This document shows, one piece after another, positions 41,238 to 54,744 of a stretch of 64,000 bases of DNA. The stretch's first letter is position 1. Each line of letters starts with the position of its first letter. A program made the position numbers and the translations under genes. Below the pieces are notes generated by a model. It made no database searches. It was not told the origin of the DNA and worked only from the letters and a program-made list of their open reading frames with translations. The stretch is from Salvelinus alpinus (lineage: Eukaryota > Chordata > Actinopteri > Salmoniformes > Salmonidae): assembly GCF_045679555.1 (NCBI RefSeq), contig NC_092091.1, positions 94,080,584 to 94,144,583 on the forward strand, in the 5' to 3' direction.

Positions 41238-42290
41238 TAGGTTTTAACTCCAACCCTGTTCCTGGAGAGAGACCCTCCTGTAGGTTTTAACTCCAACCCT
41301 GTTCCTGGAGAGAAACCCTCCTGTAGGTTTTAACTCCAACCCTGTTCCTGGAGAGAAACCCTCCTGTAGGTTTTAACTCCAACCCTGTTCCTGGAGAGAA
41401 ACCCTCCTGTAGGTTTTAACTCCAACCCTGTTCCTGGAGAGAGACCCTCCTGTAGGTTTTAACTCCAACCCTCCTGTAGGTTTTAACTCCAACCCTGTTC
41501 CTGGAGAGAGATACCCTCCTGTAGGTTTTAACTCCAACCCTGTTCCTGGAGAGAGACCCTCCTATAGGTTTTAACTCCAACCCTGTTCCTGGAGAGATAC
41601 CCTCCTGTAGGTTTTAACTCCAACCCTGTTCCTGGAGAGATACCCTCCTGTAGGTTTTAACTCCAACCCTCCTGTAGGTTTTAACTCCAACCCTGTTCCT
41701 GGAGAGAGATACCCTTCTGTAGGTTTTAACTCCAACCCTGTTCCTGGAGAGAAACCCTCCTGTAGGTTTTAACTCCAACCCTGTTCCTGGAGAGAAACCC
41801 TCCTGTAGGTTTTAACTCCAACCCTGTTCCTGGAGAGAAACCCTCCTGTAGGTTTTAACTCCAACCCTGTTCCTGGAGAGAGACCCTCCTGTAGGTTTTA
41901 ACTCCAACCCTCCTGTAGGTTTTAACTCCAACCCTGTTCCTGGAGAGAGATACCCTCCTGTAGGTTTTAACTCCAACCCTGTTCCTGGAGAGAGACCCTC
42001 CTATAGGTTTTAACTCCAACCCTGTTCCTGGAGAGATACCCTCCTGTAGGTTTTAACTCCAACCCTGTTCCTGGAGAGATACCCTCCTGTAGGTTTTAAC
42101 TCCAACCCTCCTGTAGGTTTTAACTCCAACCCTGTTCCTGGAGAGAGATACCCTTCTGTAGGTTTTAACTCCAACCCTGTTCCTGGAGAGAGACCCTCCT
42201 GTAGGTTTTAACACCAACCCTGTTCCTGGAGAGAAACCCTCCTGTAGGTTTTAACTCCAACCCTCCTGTAGGTTTTAACTCCAACCATCC
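41238..42290 (+). repeat. 43-bp minisatellite in the pgm2 3' region
   Basis: About 24 copies of GGTTTTAACTCCAACCCTGT, TCCTGGAGAGAGACCCTCCT, GTA. A block of about 450 bp (for example 41320-41700) recurs at about 41760-42140, so a second-level duplication is visible. Confidence 0.95.
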
Positions 42291-42304
42291 TGGAGTACTA
42301 CTAC

Positions 42305-42535
42305 TGGGCTCCCAAGTGATGCAGTCTAAGTCACTGCATCTCAGTGCTAGAGTCATCTCTACAGACCCTGGTTCGATTCCAGGCTGTATCACAACGGACC
42401 GTGATTGGGAGGTCCCATAGGGCGGCGCACGATTGGCCCAGCGTCGTCCGGGTTCGGCCGCTGTTAGGCCGTCATTGTAAATAATAATTTGTTCTTAATT
42501 GACTTGCCTAGTAAAATAAAGGTGAAATAAATTGT
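42305..42535 (+). mobile_element. Salmonid tRNA-derived SINE
   Basis: tRNA-like head with B box GGTTCGATTCC at about 42371, body GGGAGGTCCCATAGGGCGGC, and tail TTGTTCTTAATTGACTTGCC followed by AAATAAAGGTGAAATAAA. This tail is shared with salmonid RSg-type LINEs and HpaI SINEs. Full-length or nearly so, + strand. Confidence 0.85.
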
Positions 42536-42634
42536 TTTTTATAATACTGATTCTACTGCTCCTCCTTAATAACCAGCCTCCTCTGTAACCATTACGACGT
42601 AACGATTCAACAACAACAAAGATGTGATTTTGAA

Positions 42635-42640
42635 AATAAA
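42635..42640 (+). terminator. Candidate pgm2 polyadenylation signal
   Basis: AATAAA in an AT-rich unique stretch after the SINE. SINE-internal AATAAA at about 42517 is a competing candidate; neither can be proven without transcript data. 42641-43155 is otherwise AT-rich unique DNA with a two-copy 41-bp repeat at 42810-42895. Confidence 0.35.
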
Positions 42641-43157
42641 AACCTGTTCATTTGTAATAGTAATTAATTTGTAATATCCACCAATACTTTTGACTGCAAT
42701 CTGCCTGGAGTATAGATATTTTAAAATGTGTAATATGAAAAACAGAATGTGTACATTTGAAAACTTATATAACGAGAGATTTTAATGATGTCATTCCTGT
42801 GTAAATTCCAAAGCCTGTGTTATAGTCCTGTCAGATTACGGGTGCGTTCCAGAGCCTGTGTTATAGTCCTGTCAGATTACGGGTGCGTTCCAGGCCGCCT
42901 ACTAAGTGATTGATACTTTCTGATTTTCTGTTTCGATTACTTATTATTTGTACTTTTTTTTTTTACATTAAATGCCCATTGCATTGTGGGTTGAATGCTG
43001 TAACACTGTATAAAACAACTAATACAAGTCCCATGAAGGTAGTGACTGTCCAGTACTGCTGATCACTTATTAACTATCATTTATTCACATTATATATAAT
43101 ATAATACTATACATATATATATACTATACTATATAATACTTCAGTTGTTGTGTATAT

Positions 43158-43826
43158 TAGTGCCTTCAGAAAGTATTCACACCCCCTTGTCTTTTTTACA
43201 CATTTTGTTGTTACAAAGAGGAAATAAAATGGATTGAATTGTCTTTTTTTTTTTGGTCAACAATCTACACAAAATACTCTCAAAGTAGTAAGGGGGAAAC
43301 TAACATTTATTACAAATTAATTTAAAATAAAACACTCTGACAAGTGTTCAGCTCCCGGAGTCAATACATGTTAGACTCGCCTTGGAAACGAATACAGCTG
43401 GGAGTCTTCCTGGGTAAGTCTCTAAGAGTCATTACAGCTGGGAGTCTTCTTGGGTAAGTCTCTAAGAGTCATTACAGCTGGGAGTCTTCCTGGGTAAGTC
43501 TCTCAGTCATTACAGCTGGGAGTCTTCCTGGGTAAGTCCCTAAGAGTGATTACAGCTGGGAGTCTTCCTGGGTAAGTCCCTAAGAGTGATTACAGCTGGG
43601 AGTCTTCCTGGGTAAGTCTCTAAGAGTCATTACAGCTGGGAGTCTTTTTGGGTAAGTCTCTAAGAGCTTTACACACCTGGATTGTACAATATTAGCTCAT
43701 TATTCAAATTCTTCAAGCTGGTTGTTGAACAGTCAAATCTGTAACTAGGCAACTCCGGAACACTCAATGCCGTCTTGCTAAGCAACTCCAGTGTAGATTT
43801 GGCCTTGTGTTTTTAGGTTATTCAAT
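43158..43826 (-). mobile_element. Degenerate Tc1-like DNA transposon remnant (part 1)
   Basis: AGTGCCTTCAGAAAGTATTC at one end is the terminal motif of salmonid Tc1-like elements. The body follows their minus-strand transposase region with many indels. Inside it 43390-43670 is amplified as about seven copies of a 35-40 bp unit (ACAGCTGGGAGTCTTCCTGG GTAAGTCTCTAAGAG). Confidence 0.65.
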
Positions 43827-43893
43827 CAATCAAATGTATTTATATAGCCCTTCGTACATCAGCTGATATCTCAAAGTGCTGTAAAGAAACCCA
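43827..43893 (+). repeat. Dispersed salmonid repeat fragment inside the Tc1 remnant
   Basis: CAATCAAATGTATTTATATA and CCCTTCGTACATCAGCTGAT, the same family as 28155-28390, inserted in the transposon remnant. Confidence 0.6.
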
Positions 43894-44062
43894 GCCTAAA
43901 AGGTGAATTTGTCTCCCAAGTCTATTGGAAAGCAGACAACCAGGTTTTTCTCTAGGATTTTGCCTATATTCCCTTTTCTTTTTATCCTAAAAAAACTCCC
44001 TTGTTGATGACAAGCATACCAATAACATGATGCTTGAAAATATGAAGAGTGATACTCAGTGA
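43894..44062 (-). mobile_element. Degenerate Tc1-like remnant (part 2)
   Basis: Continues the transposase-like minus-strand text (FFRIKRK, YFQASC). Frames are broken. It runs directly into the 59-bp array at about 44063. Confidence 0.6.
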
Positions 44063-47000
44063 TGTTGTGTTGGGGAGTGTTGGTCAGAGACCGGGTCATT
44101 GGCTGAATATCCCCTAGACACCTGGGGAGTGTTGGTCAGAGACCGGGTCATTGGCTGAATATCTCCTAGACACCTGGGGAGTGTTGGTCAGAGACCTGGT
44201 CATTGGCTGAATATCCCTACTCTCCTAGACACCTGGGGAGTGTTGGTCAGAGACCTGGTCATTGGCTGAATATCCCTAGACACCTGGGGAGTGTTGGTCA
44301 GAGACCGGGTCATTGGCTGAATATCTCCTAGACACCTGGGGAGTGTTGGTCAGAGACCTGGTCATTGGCTGAATATCCCTAGACACCTGGGGAGTGTTGG
44401 TCAGAGACCTGGTCATTGGCTGAATATCCCTACTCTCCTAGACACCTGGGGAGTGTTGGTCAGAGACCTGGTCATTGGCTGAATATCTCCTAGACACCTG
44501 GGGAGTGTTGGTCAGAGACCTGGTCATTGGCTGAATATCCCTACTCTCCTAGACACCTGGGGAGTGTTGGTCAGAGACCTGGTCATTGGCTGAATATACC
44601 TACTCCCCTAGACACCTGGGGAGTGTTGGTCAGAGACCTGGTTATTGGCTGAATATCCCTACTCTCCTAGACACCTGGGGAGTGTTGGTCAGAGACCTGG
44701 TCATTGGCTGAATATACCTACTCTCCTAGACACCTGGGGAGTGTTGGTCAGAGACCTGGTCATTGGCTGAATATCCCTACTCTCCTAGACACCTGGGGAG
44801 TGATGGTCAGAGACCTGGTCATTGGCTGAATATCTCCTAGACACCTGGGGAGTGTTGGTCAGAGACCGGGTCATTGGCTGAATATCTCCTAGACACCTGG
44901 GGAGTGTTGGTCAGAGACCGGGTCATTGGCTGAATATCTCCTAGACACCTGGGGAGTGTTGGTCAGAGACCTGGTCATTGGCTGAATATCTCCTAGACAC
45001 CTGGGGAGTGTTGGTCAGAGACCTGGTCATTGGCTGAATATCCCTAGACACCTGGGGAGTGTTGGTCAGAGACCGGGTCATTGGCTGAATATCCCTAGAC
45101 ACCTGGGGAGTGTTGGTCAGAGACCTGGTCATTGGCTGAATATACCTACTCTCCTAGACACCTGGGGAGTGTTGGTCAGAGACCTGGTCATTGGCTGAAT
45201 ATACCTACTCTCCTAGACACCTGGGGAGTGTTGGTCAGAGACCTGGTCATTGGCTGAATATCCCTACTCTCCTAGACACCTGGGGAGTGTTGGTCAGAGA
45301 CCTGGTCATTGACTGAATATCCCTACTCTCCTAGACACCTGGGGAGTGTTGGTCAGAGACCTGGTCATTGGCTGAATATACCTACTCTCCTAGACACCTG
45401 GGGAATGTTGGTCAGAGACCTGGTCATTGGCTGAATATCCCCTAGACACCTGGGGAGTGTTGGTCAGAGACCTGGTCATTGGCTGAATATCTCCTAGACA
45501 CCTGGGGAGTGTTGGTCAGAGACCGGGTCATTGGCTGAATATCTCCTAGACACCTGGGGAGTGTTGGTCAGAGACCTGGTCATTGGCTGAATATCCCTAG
45601 ACACCTGGGGAGTGTTGGTCAGAGACCTGGTCATTGGCTGAATATCCCCTAGACACCTGGGGAGTGTTGGTCAGAGACCTGGTCATTGGCTGAATATCTC
45701 CTAGACACCTGGGGAGTGTTGGTCAGAGACCTGGTCATTGGCTGAATATCTCCTAGACACCTGGGGAGTGTTGGTCAGAGACCTGGTCATTGGCTGAATA
45801 TCCCTACTCTCCTAGACACCTGGGGAGTGTTGGTCAGAGACCTGGTCATTGGCTGAATATACCTACTCCCCTAGACACCTGGGGAGTGTTGGTCAGAGAC
45901 CTGGTCATTGGCTGAATATCCCTACTCTCCTAGACACCTGGGGAGTGTTGGTCAGAGACCTGGTCATTGGCTGAATATACCTACTCTCCTAGACACCTGG
46001 GGAGTGTTGGTCAGAGACCTGGTCATTGGCTGAATATCCCTACTCTCCTAGACACCTGGGGAGTGTTGGTCAGAGACCTGGTCATTGGCTGAATATCCCT
46101 ACTCTCCTAGACACCTGGGGAGTGTTGGTCAGAGACCTGGTCATTGGCTGAATATCCCTACTCTCCTAGACACCTGGGGAGTGTTGGTCAGAGACCTGGT
46201 CATTGGCTGAATATACCTACTCTCCTAGACACCTGGGGAGTGTTGGTCAGAGACCTGGTCATTGGCTGAATATCTCCTAGACACCTGGGGAGTGTTGGTC
46301 AGAGACCTGGTCATTGGCTGAATATCCCTACTCTCCTAGACACCTGGGGAGTGTTGGTCAGAGACCTGGTCATTGGCTGAATATACCTACTCCCCTAGAC
46401 ACCTGGGGAGTGTTGGTCAGAGTCCTGGTCATTGGCTGAATATACCTACTCCCCTAGACACCTGGGGAGTGTTGGTCAGAGACCTGGTCATTGGCTGAAT
46501 ATACCTACTCCCCTAGACACCTGGGGAGTGTTGGTCAGAGACCTGGTCATTGGCTGAATATACCTACTCCCCTAGACACCTGGGGAGTGTTGGTCAGAGA
46601 CCTGGTCATTGGCTGAATATACCTACTCCCCTAGACACCTGGGGAGTGTTGGTCAGAGACCTGGTCATTGGCTGAATATCCCTACTCTCCTAGACACCTG
46701 GGGAGTGATGGTCAGAGACCTGGTCATTGGCTGAATATCTCCTAGACACCTGGGGAGTGTTGGTCAGAGACCGGGTCATTGGCTGAATATCTCCTAGACA
46801 CCTGGGGAGTGTTGGTCAGAGACCGGGTCATTGGCTGAATATCTCCTAGACACCTGGGGAGTGTTGGTCAGAGACCTGGTCATTGGCTGAATATCTCCTA
46901 GACACCTGGGGAGTGTTGGTCAGAGACCTGGTCATTGGCTGAATATCCCTAGACACCTGGGGAGTGTTGGTCAGAGACCGGGTCATTGGCTGAATATCCC

Positions 47001-50000
47001 TAGACACCTGGGGAGTGTTGGTCAGAGACCTGGTCATTGGCTGAATATACCTACTCTCCTAGACACCTGGGGAGTGTTGGTCAGAGACCTGGTCATTGGC
47101 TGAATATACCTACTCTCCTAGACACCTGGGGAGTGTTGGTCAGAGACCTGGTCATTGGCTGAATATCCCTACTCTCCTAGACACCTGGGGAGTGTTGGTC
47201 AGAGACCTGGTCATTGGCTGAATATCCCTACTCTCCTAGACACCTGGGGAGTGTTGGTCAGAGACCTGGTCATTGGCTGAATATACCTACTCTCCTAGAC
47301 ACCTGGGGAGTGTTGGTCAGAGACCTGGTCATTGGCTGAATATCCCCTAGACACCTGGGGAGTGTTGGTCAGAGACCTGGTCATTGGCTGAATATCTCCT
47401 AGACACCTGGGGAGTGTTGGTCAGAGACCGGGTCATTGGCTGAATATCTCCTAGACACCTGGGGAGTGTTGGTCAGAGACCTGGTCATTGGCTGAATATC
47501 CCTAGACACCTGGGGAGTGTTGGTCAGAGACCTGGTCATTGGCTGAATATCCCTACTCTCCTAGACACCTGGGGAGTGTTGGTCAGAGACCTGGTCATTG
47601 GCTGAATATCTCCTAGACACCTGGGGAGTGTTGGTCAGAGACCTGGTCATTGGCTGAATATCCCTACTCTCCTAGACACCTGGGGAGTGTTGGTCAGAGA
47701 CCTGGTCATTGGCTGAATATACCTACTCCCCTAGACACCTGGGGAGTGTTGGTCAGAGACCTGGTCATTGGCTGAATATCCCTACTCTCCTAGACACCTG
47801 GGGAGTGTTGGTCAGAGACCTGGTCATTGGCTGAATATCCCTACTCTCCTAGACACCTGGGGAGTGTTGGTCAGAGACCTGGTCATTGGCTGAATATACC
47901 TACTCTCCTAGACACCTGGGGAGTGTTGGTCAGAGACCTGGTCATTGGCTGAATATCCCCTAGACACCTGGGGAGTGTTGGTCAGAGACCTGGTCATTGG
48001 CTGAATATCTCCTAGACACCTGGGGAGTGTTGGTCAGAGACCGGGTCATTGGCTGAATATCTCCTAGACACCTGGGGAGTGTTGGTCAGAGACCTGGTCA
48101 TTGGCTGAATATCCCTAGACACCTGGGGAGTGTTGGTCAGAGACCTGGTCATTGGCTGAATATCCCTACTCTCCTAGACACCTGGGGAGTGTTGGTCAGA
48201 GACCTGGTCATTGGCTGAATATCTCCTAGACACCTGGGGAGTGTTGGTCAGAGACCTGGTCATTGGCTGAATATCCCTACTCTCCTAGACACCTGGGGAG
48301 TGTTGGTCAGAGACCTGGTCATTGGCTGAATATACCTACTCCCCTAGACACCTGGGGAGTGTTGGTCAGAGACCTGGTCATTGGCTGAATATACCTACTC
48401 CCCTAGACACCTGGGGAGTGTTGGTCAGAGACCTGGTCATTGGCTGAATATACCTACTCCCCTAGACACCTGGGGAGTGTTGGTCAGAGACCTGGTCATT
48501 GGCTGAATATACCTACTCCCCTAGACACCTGGGGAGTGTTGGTCAGAGACCTGGTCATTGGCTGAATATACCTACTCCCCTAGACACCTGGGGAGTGTTG
48601 GTCAGAGACCTGGTCATTGGCTGAATATCCCTACTCTCCTAGACACCTGGGGAGTGTTGGTCAGAGACCTGGTCATTGGCTGAATATACCTACTCCCCTA
48701 GACACCTGGGGAGTGTTGGTCAGAGACCTGGTCATTGGCTGAATATCCCTACTCTCCTAGACACCTGGGGAGTGTTGGTCAGAGACCTGGTCATTGGCTG
48801 AATATACCTACTCCCCTAGACACCTGGGGAGTGTTGGTCAGAGACCTGGTTATTGGCTGAATATCCCTACTCTCCTAGACACCTGGGGAGTGTTGGTCAG
48901 AGACCTGGTCATTGGCTGAATATACCTATTCTCCTAGACACCTGGGGAGTGTTGGTCAGAGACCTGGTCATTGGCTGAATATCCCTACTCTCCTAGACAC
49001 CTGGGGAGTGATGGTCAGAGACCTGGTCATTGGCTGAATATCTCCTAGACACCTGGGGAGTGTTGGTCAGAGACCGGGTCATTGGCTGAATATCTCCTAG
49101 ACACCTGGGGAGTGTTGGTCAGAGACCGGGTCATTGGCTGAATATCTCCTAGACACCTGGGGAGTGTTGGTCAGAGACCTGGTCATTGGCTGAATATCTC
49201 CTAGACACCTGGGGAGTGTTGGTCAGAGACCTGGTCATTGGCTGAATATCCCTAGACACCTGGGGAGTGTTGGTCAGAGACCGGGTCATTGGCTGAATAT
49301 CCCTAGACACCTGGGGAGTGTTGGTCAGAGACCTGGTCATTGGCTGAATATACCTACTCTCCTAGACACCTGGGGAGTGTTGGTCAGAGACCTGGTCATT
49401 GGCTGAATATACCTACTCTCCTAGACACCTGGGGAGTGTTGGTCAGAGACCTGGTCATTGGCTGAATATCCCTACTCTCCTAGACACCTGGGGAGTGTTG
49501 GTCAGAGACCTGGTCATTGACTGAATATCCCTACTCTCCTAGACACCTGGGGAGTGTTGGTCAGAGACCTGGTCATTGGCTGAATATACCTACTCTCCTA
49601 GACACCTGGGGAGTGTTGGTCAGAGACCTGGTTATTGGCTGAATATCCCTACTCTCCTAGACACCTGGGGAGTGTTGGTCAGAGACCTGGTCATTGGCTG
49701 AATATACCTACTCTCCTAGACACCTGGGGAGTGTTGGTCAGAGACCTGGTCATTGGCTGAATATCCCTACTCTCCTAGACACCTGGGGAGTGTTGGTCAG
49801 AGACCGGGTCATTGGCTGAATATCTCCTAGACACCTGGGGAGTGTTGGTCAGAGACCGGGTCATTGGCTGAATATCTCCTAGACACCTGGGGAGTGTTGG
49901 TCAGAGACCTGGTCATTGGCTGAATATCTCCTAGACACCTGGGGAGTGTTGGTCAGAGACCTGGTCATTGGCTGAATATCCCTAGACACCTGGGGAGTGT

Positions 50001-53000
50001 TGGTCAGAGACCGGGTCATTGGCTGAATATCCCTAGACACCTGGGGAGTGTTGGTCAGAGACCTGGTCATTGGCTGAATATACCTACTCTCCTAGACACC
50101 TGGGGAGTGTTGGTCAGAGACCTGGTCATTGGCTGAATATACCTACTCTCCTAGACACCTGGGGAGTGTTGGTCAGAGACCTGGTCATTGGCTGAATATC
50201 CCTACTCTCCTAGACACCTGGGGAGTGTTGGTCAGAGACCTGGTCATTGACTGAATATCCCTACTCTCCTAGACACCTGGGGAGTGTTGGTCAGAGACCT
50301 GGTCATTGGCTGAATATACCTACTCTCCTAGACACCTGGGGAATGTTGGTCAGAGACCTGGTCATTGGCTGAATATCCCCTAGACACCTGGGGAGTGTTG
50401 GTCAGAGACCTGGTCATTGGCTGAATATCTCCTAGACACCTGGGGAGTGTTGGTCAGAGACCGGGTCATTGGCTGAATATCTCCTAGACACCTGGGGAGT
50501 GTTGGTCAGAGACCTGGTCATTGGCTGAATATCCCTAGACACCTGGGGAGTGTTGGTCAGAGACCTGGTCATTGGCTGAATATCCCCTAGACACCTGGGG
50601 AGTGTTGGTCAGAGACCTGGTCATTGGCTGAATATCTCCTAGACACCTGGGGAGTGTTGGTCAGAGACCTGGTCATTGGCTGAATATCTCCTAGACACCT
50701 GGGGAGTGTTGGTCAGAGACCTGGTCATTGGCTGAATATCCCTACTCTCCTAGACACCTGGGGAGTGTTGGTCAGAGACCTGGTCATTGGCTGAATATAC
50801 CTACTCCCCTAGACACCTGGGGAGTGTTGGTCAGAGACCTGGTCATTGGCTGAATATCCCTACTCTCCTAGACACCTGGGGAGTGTTGGTCAGAGACCTG
50901 GTCATTGGCTGAATATACCTACTCTCCTAGACACCTGGGGAGTGTTGGTCAGAGACCTGGTCATTGGCTGAATATCCCTACTCTCCTAGACACCTGGGGA
51001 GTGTTGGTCAGAGACCTGGTCATTGGCTGAATATCCCTACTCTCCTAGACACCTGGGGAGTGTTGGTCAGAGACCTGGTCATTGGCTGAATATCCCTACT
51101 CTCCTAGACACCTGGGGAGTGTTGGTCAGAGACCTGGTCATTGGCTGAATATACCTACTCTCCTAGACACCTGGGGAGTGTTGGTCAGAGACCTGGTCAT
51201 TGGCTGAATATCTCCTAGACACCTGGGGAGTGTTGGTCAGAGACCTGGTCATTGGCTGAATATCCCTACTCTCCTAGACACCTGGGGAGTGTTGGTCAGA
51301 GACCTGGTCATTGGCTGAATATACCTACTCCCCTAGACACCTGGGGAGTGTTGGTCAGAGACCTGGTCATTGGCTGAATATACCTACTCCCCTAGACACC
51401 TGGGGAGTGTTGGTCAGAGACCTGGTCATTGGCTGAATATACCTACTCCCCTAGACACCTGGGGAGTGTTGGTCAGAGACCTGGTCATTGGCTGAATATA
51501 CCTACTCCCCTAGACACCTGGGGAGTGTTGGTCAGAGACCTGGTCATTGGCTGAATATACCTACTCCCCTAGACACCTGGGGAGTGTTGGTCAGAGACCT
51601 GGTCATTGGCTGAATATCCCTACTCTCCTAGACACCTGGGGAGTGATGGTCAGAGACCTGGTCATTGGCTGAATATACCTACTCTCCTAGACACCTGGGG
51701 AGTGTTGGTCAGAGACCTGGTCATTGGCTGAATATCCCTACTCTCCTAGACACCTGGGGAGTGATGGTCAGAGACCTGGTCATTGGCTGAATATCCCTAC
51801 TCTCCTAGACACCTGGGGAGTGATGGTCAGAGACCTGGTCATTGGCTGAATATCTCCTAGACACCTGGGGAGTGTTGGTCAGAGACCGGGTCATTGGCTG
51901 AATATCTCCTAGACACCTGGGGAGTGTTGGTCAGAGACCGGGTCATTGGCTGAATATCTCCTAGACACCTGGGGAGTGTTGGTCAGAGACCTGGTCATTG
52001 GCTGAATATCTCCTAGACACCTGGGGAGTGTTGGTCAGAGACCTGGTCATTGGCTGAATATCCCTAGACACCTGGGGAGTGTTGGTCAGAGACCGGGTCA
52101 TTGGCTGAATATCCCTAGACACCTGGGGAGTGTTGGTCAGAGACCTGGTCATTGGCTGAATATACCTACTCTCCTAGACACCTGGGGAGTGTTGGTCAGA
52201 GACCTGGTCATTGGCTGAATATACCTACTCTCCTAGACACCTGGGGAGTGTTGGTCAGAGACCTGGTCATTGGCTGAATATCCCTACTCTCCTAGACACC
52301 TGGGGAGTGTTGGTCAGAGACCTGGTCATTGGCTGAATATCCCTACTCTCCTAGACACCTGGGGAGTGTTGGTCAGAGACCTGGTCATTGGCTGAATATA
52401 CCTACTCTCCTAGACACCTGGGGAGTGTTGGTCAGAGACCTGGTCATTGGCTGAATATCCCCTAGACACCTGGGGAGTGTTGGTCAGAGACCTGGTCATT
52501 GGCTGAATATCTCCTAGACACCTGGGGAGTGTTGGTCAGAGACCGGGTCATTGGCTGAATATCTCCTAGACACCTGGGGAGTGTTGGTCAGAGACCTGGT
52601 CATTGGCTGAATATCCCTAGACACCTGGGGAGTGTTGGTCAGAGACCTGGTCATTGGCTGAATATCCCTACTCTCCTAGACACCTGGGGAGTGTTGGTCA
52701 GAGACCTGGTCATTGGCTGAATATCTCCTAGACACCTGGGGAGTGTTGGTCAGAGACCTGGTCATTGGCTGAATATCCCTACTCTCCTAGACACCTGGGG
52801 AGTGTTGGTCAGAGACCTGGTCATTGGCTGAATATACCTACTCCCCTAGACACCTGGGGAGTGTTGGTCAGAGACCTGGTCATTGGCTGAATATCCCTAC
52901 TCTCCTAGACACCTGGGGAGTGTTGGTCAGAGACCTGGTCATTGGCTGAATATCCCTACTCTCCTAGACACCTGGGGAGTGTTGGTCAGAGACCTGGTCA

Positions 53001-53996
53001 TTGGCTGAATATACCTACTCTCCTAGACACCTGGGGAGTGTTGGTCAGAGACCTGGTCATTGGCTGAATATCCCCTAGACACCTGGGGAGTGTTGGTCAG
53101 AGACCTGGTCATTGGCTGAATATCTCCTAGACACCTGGGGAGTGTTGGTCAGAGACCGGGTCATTGGCTGAATATCTCCTAGACACCTGGGGAGTGTTGG
53201 TCAGAGACCTGGTCATTGGCTGAATATCCCTAGACACCTGGGGAGTGTTGGTCAGAGACCTGGTCATTGGCTGAATATCCCTACTCTCCTAGACACCTGG
53301 GGAGTGTTGGTCAGAGACCTGGTCATTGGCTGAATATCTCCTAGACACCTGGGGAGTGTTGGTCAGAGACCTGGTCATTGGCTGAATATCCCTACTCTCC
53401 TAGACACCTGGGGAGTGTTGGTCAGAGACCTGGTCATTGGCTGAATATACCTACTCCCCTAGACACCTGGGGAGTGTTGGTCAGAGACCTGGTCATTGGC
53501 TGAATATACCTACTCCCCTAGACACCTGGGGAGTGTTGGTCAGAGACCTGGTCATTGGCTGAATATACCTACTCCCCTAGACACCTGGGGAGTGTTGGTC
53601 AGAGACCTGGTCATTGGCTGAATATACCTACTCCCCTAGACACCTGGGGAGTGTTGGTCAGAGACCTGGTCATTGGCTGAATATACCTACTCCCCTAGAC
53701 ACCTGGGGAGTGTTGGTCAGAGACCTGGTCATTGGCTGAATATACCTACTCCCCTAGACACCTGGGGAGTGTTGGTCAGAGACCTGGTCATTGGCTGAAT
53801 ATCCCTACTCTCCTAGACACCTGGGGAGTGTTGGTCAGAGACCTGGTCATTGGCTGAATATACCTACTCCCCTAGACACCTGGGGAGTGTTGGTCAGAGA
53901 CCTGGTCATTGGCTGAATATCCCTACTCTCCTAGACACCTGGGGAGTGTTGGTCAGAGACCTGGTCATTGGCTGAATATACCTACTCCCCTAGACA
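44063..53996 (+). repeat. 10-kb satellite-like array, unit 46-60 bp, about 175 copies
   Basis: Core GGGGAGTGTTGGTCAGAGAC CTGGTCATTGGCTGAATAT followed by one of a few spacers (CTCCTAGACACCT, CCCTAGACACCT, CCCTACTCTCCTAGACACCT, ACCTACTCCCCTAGACACCT). The order of spacer types recurs in long blocks: the same seven-unit run begins at 44941, 46846, 49149, 49879 and 51961, showing higher-order duplication of 0.7-2.3 kb. No coding support; 63-codon minus ORFs are shadows. Confidence 0.97.
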
Positions 53997-54284
53997 AGTA
54001 TCTCTGGTCTCTGACCAAAGACAGCTGTGAAGAAACCTCGAACTAACGTGGATTGCCTTTTCACCTGTTTCCTTTAAATAACCCAAAAGTTGCTAACGCT
54101 TCGAACACACCGACAGTGTCATTACATTTTACAAACTTACCAATTGAAACTGCTGCGTTTTTTATTTATCAAACGTATGCGTCAAACTGTGTGCTGTACA
54201 CGGCTAAACAGAAATGGTTGCAGAAAGTGAATGTTGAATTTTTGTTGCACACATATCCGGAATTAACGCGTCAGTTTTTGGCGT

Positions 54285-54415
54285 GCGTGCGTTGTGAAGA
54301 GCATGGCGATTGGAACGTCCGGGTTGTGGGTTCGAATCCCAATGGGGGACCAATAATGAACTACTGTAAGTCACTCTGGATAAGAGCGTCTGATTTAAAT
54401 TATGTAAATGTTTGT
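54285..54415 (+). mobile_element. SINE fragment (tRNA-like head and V-SINE-type tail)
   Basis: GTGGGTTCGAATCCCA is a B-box-like segment, followed by CTGTAAGTCACTCTGGATAA GAGCGTCTGA, the conserved V-SINE-type 3' part. From 53997 to 54284 the sequence is unique and I see nothing in it. Confidence 0.6.
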
Positions 54416-54577
54416 GTGAGAGAGAAAGATCAAGAATCTGATAACTTTTTTAGCGTACTCTGCACTTGTTTAGAGATACGAGCGAGAAAAAGAGAGCGCG
54501 AGACAGCGGTCGTCCTGCGTTCTATTTATACATCCCTTTCAGGGGAGTGGCCTTCCACACTGACAGAATATCGTTTA

Positions 54578-54616
<39 letters not shown>

Positions 54617-54639
54617 CTGTCACCAAACATCGACTGAGT

Positions 54640-54744
54640 TTGTTAGGCTTACTGCACGGACCACACACACTCTCTCCACAACGTCCGCATCGGCCCCGCA
54701 CGTAACCTACATCGAGCTAGTCAAGTGCCGCGTCCGGGAAAAAG
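54640..54744 (+). promoter_or_regulatory. Possible non-coding first exon/CpG-rich 5' region of tbc1d1
   Basis: A short CpG-rich stretch (ACGTCCGCATCGGCCCCGCA, GTGCCGCGTCCGGGAAAAAG) ends in AAAAG/GTGAGA at 54745, a good donor. The tbc1d1 start codon at 59888 lies in an exon with an acceptor, so an upstream 5' UTR exon must exist; this is one candidate. Inference only. Confidence 0.3.

Noticed and set aside
42350-42400. tRNA gene suggested by GGTTCGATTCC
   Set aside because: B box belongs to a tRNA-derived SINE with salmonid tail; no cloverleaf acceptor stem. Same for 29278-29378, 54320 and 55500.
53997-54637. 194-codon ORF after the 10-kb array
   Set aside because: It runs through a SINE fragment and a TG microsatellite; no homology recognised and no splice support.
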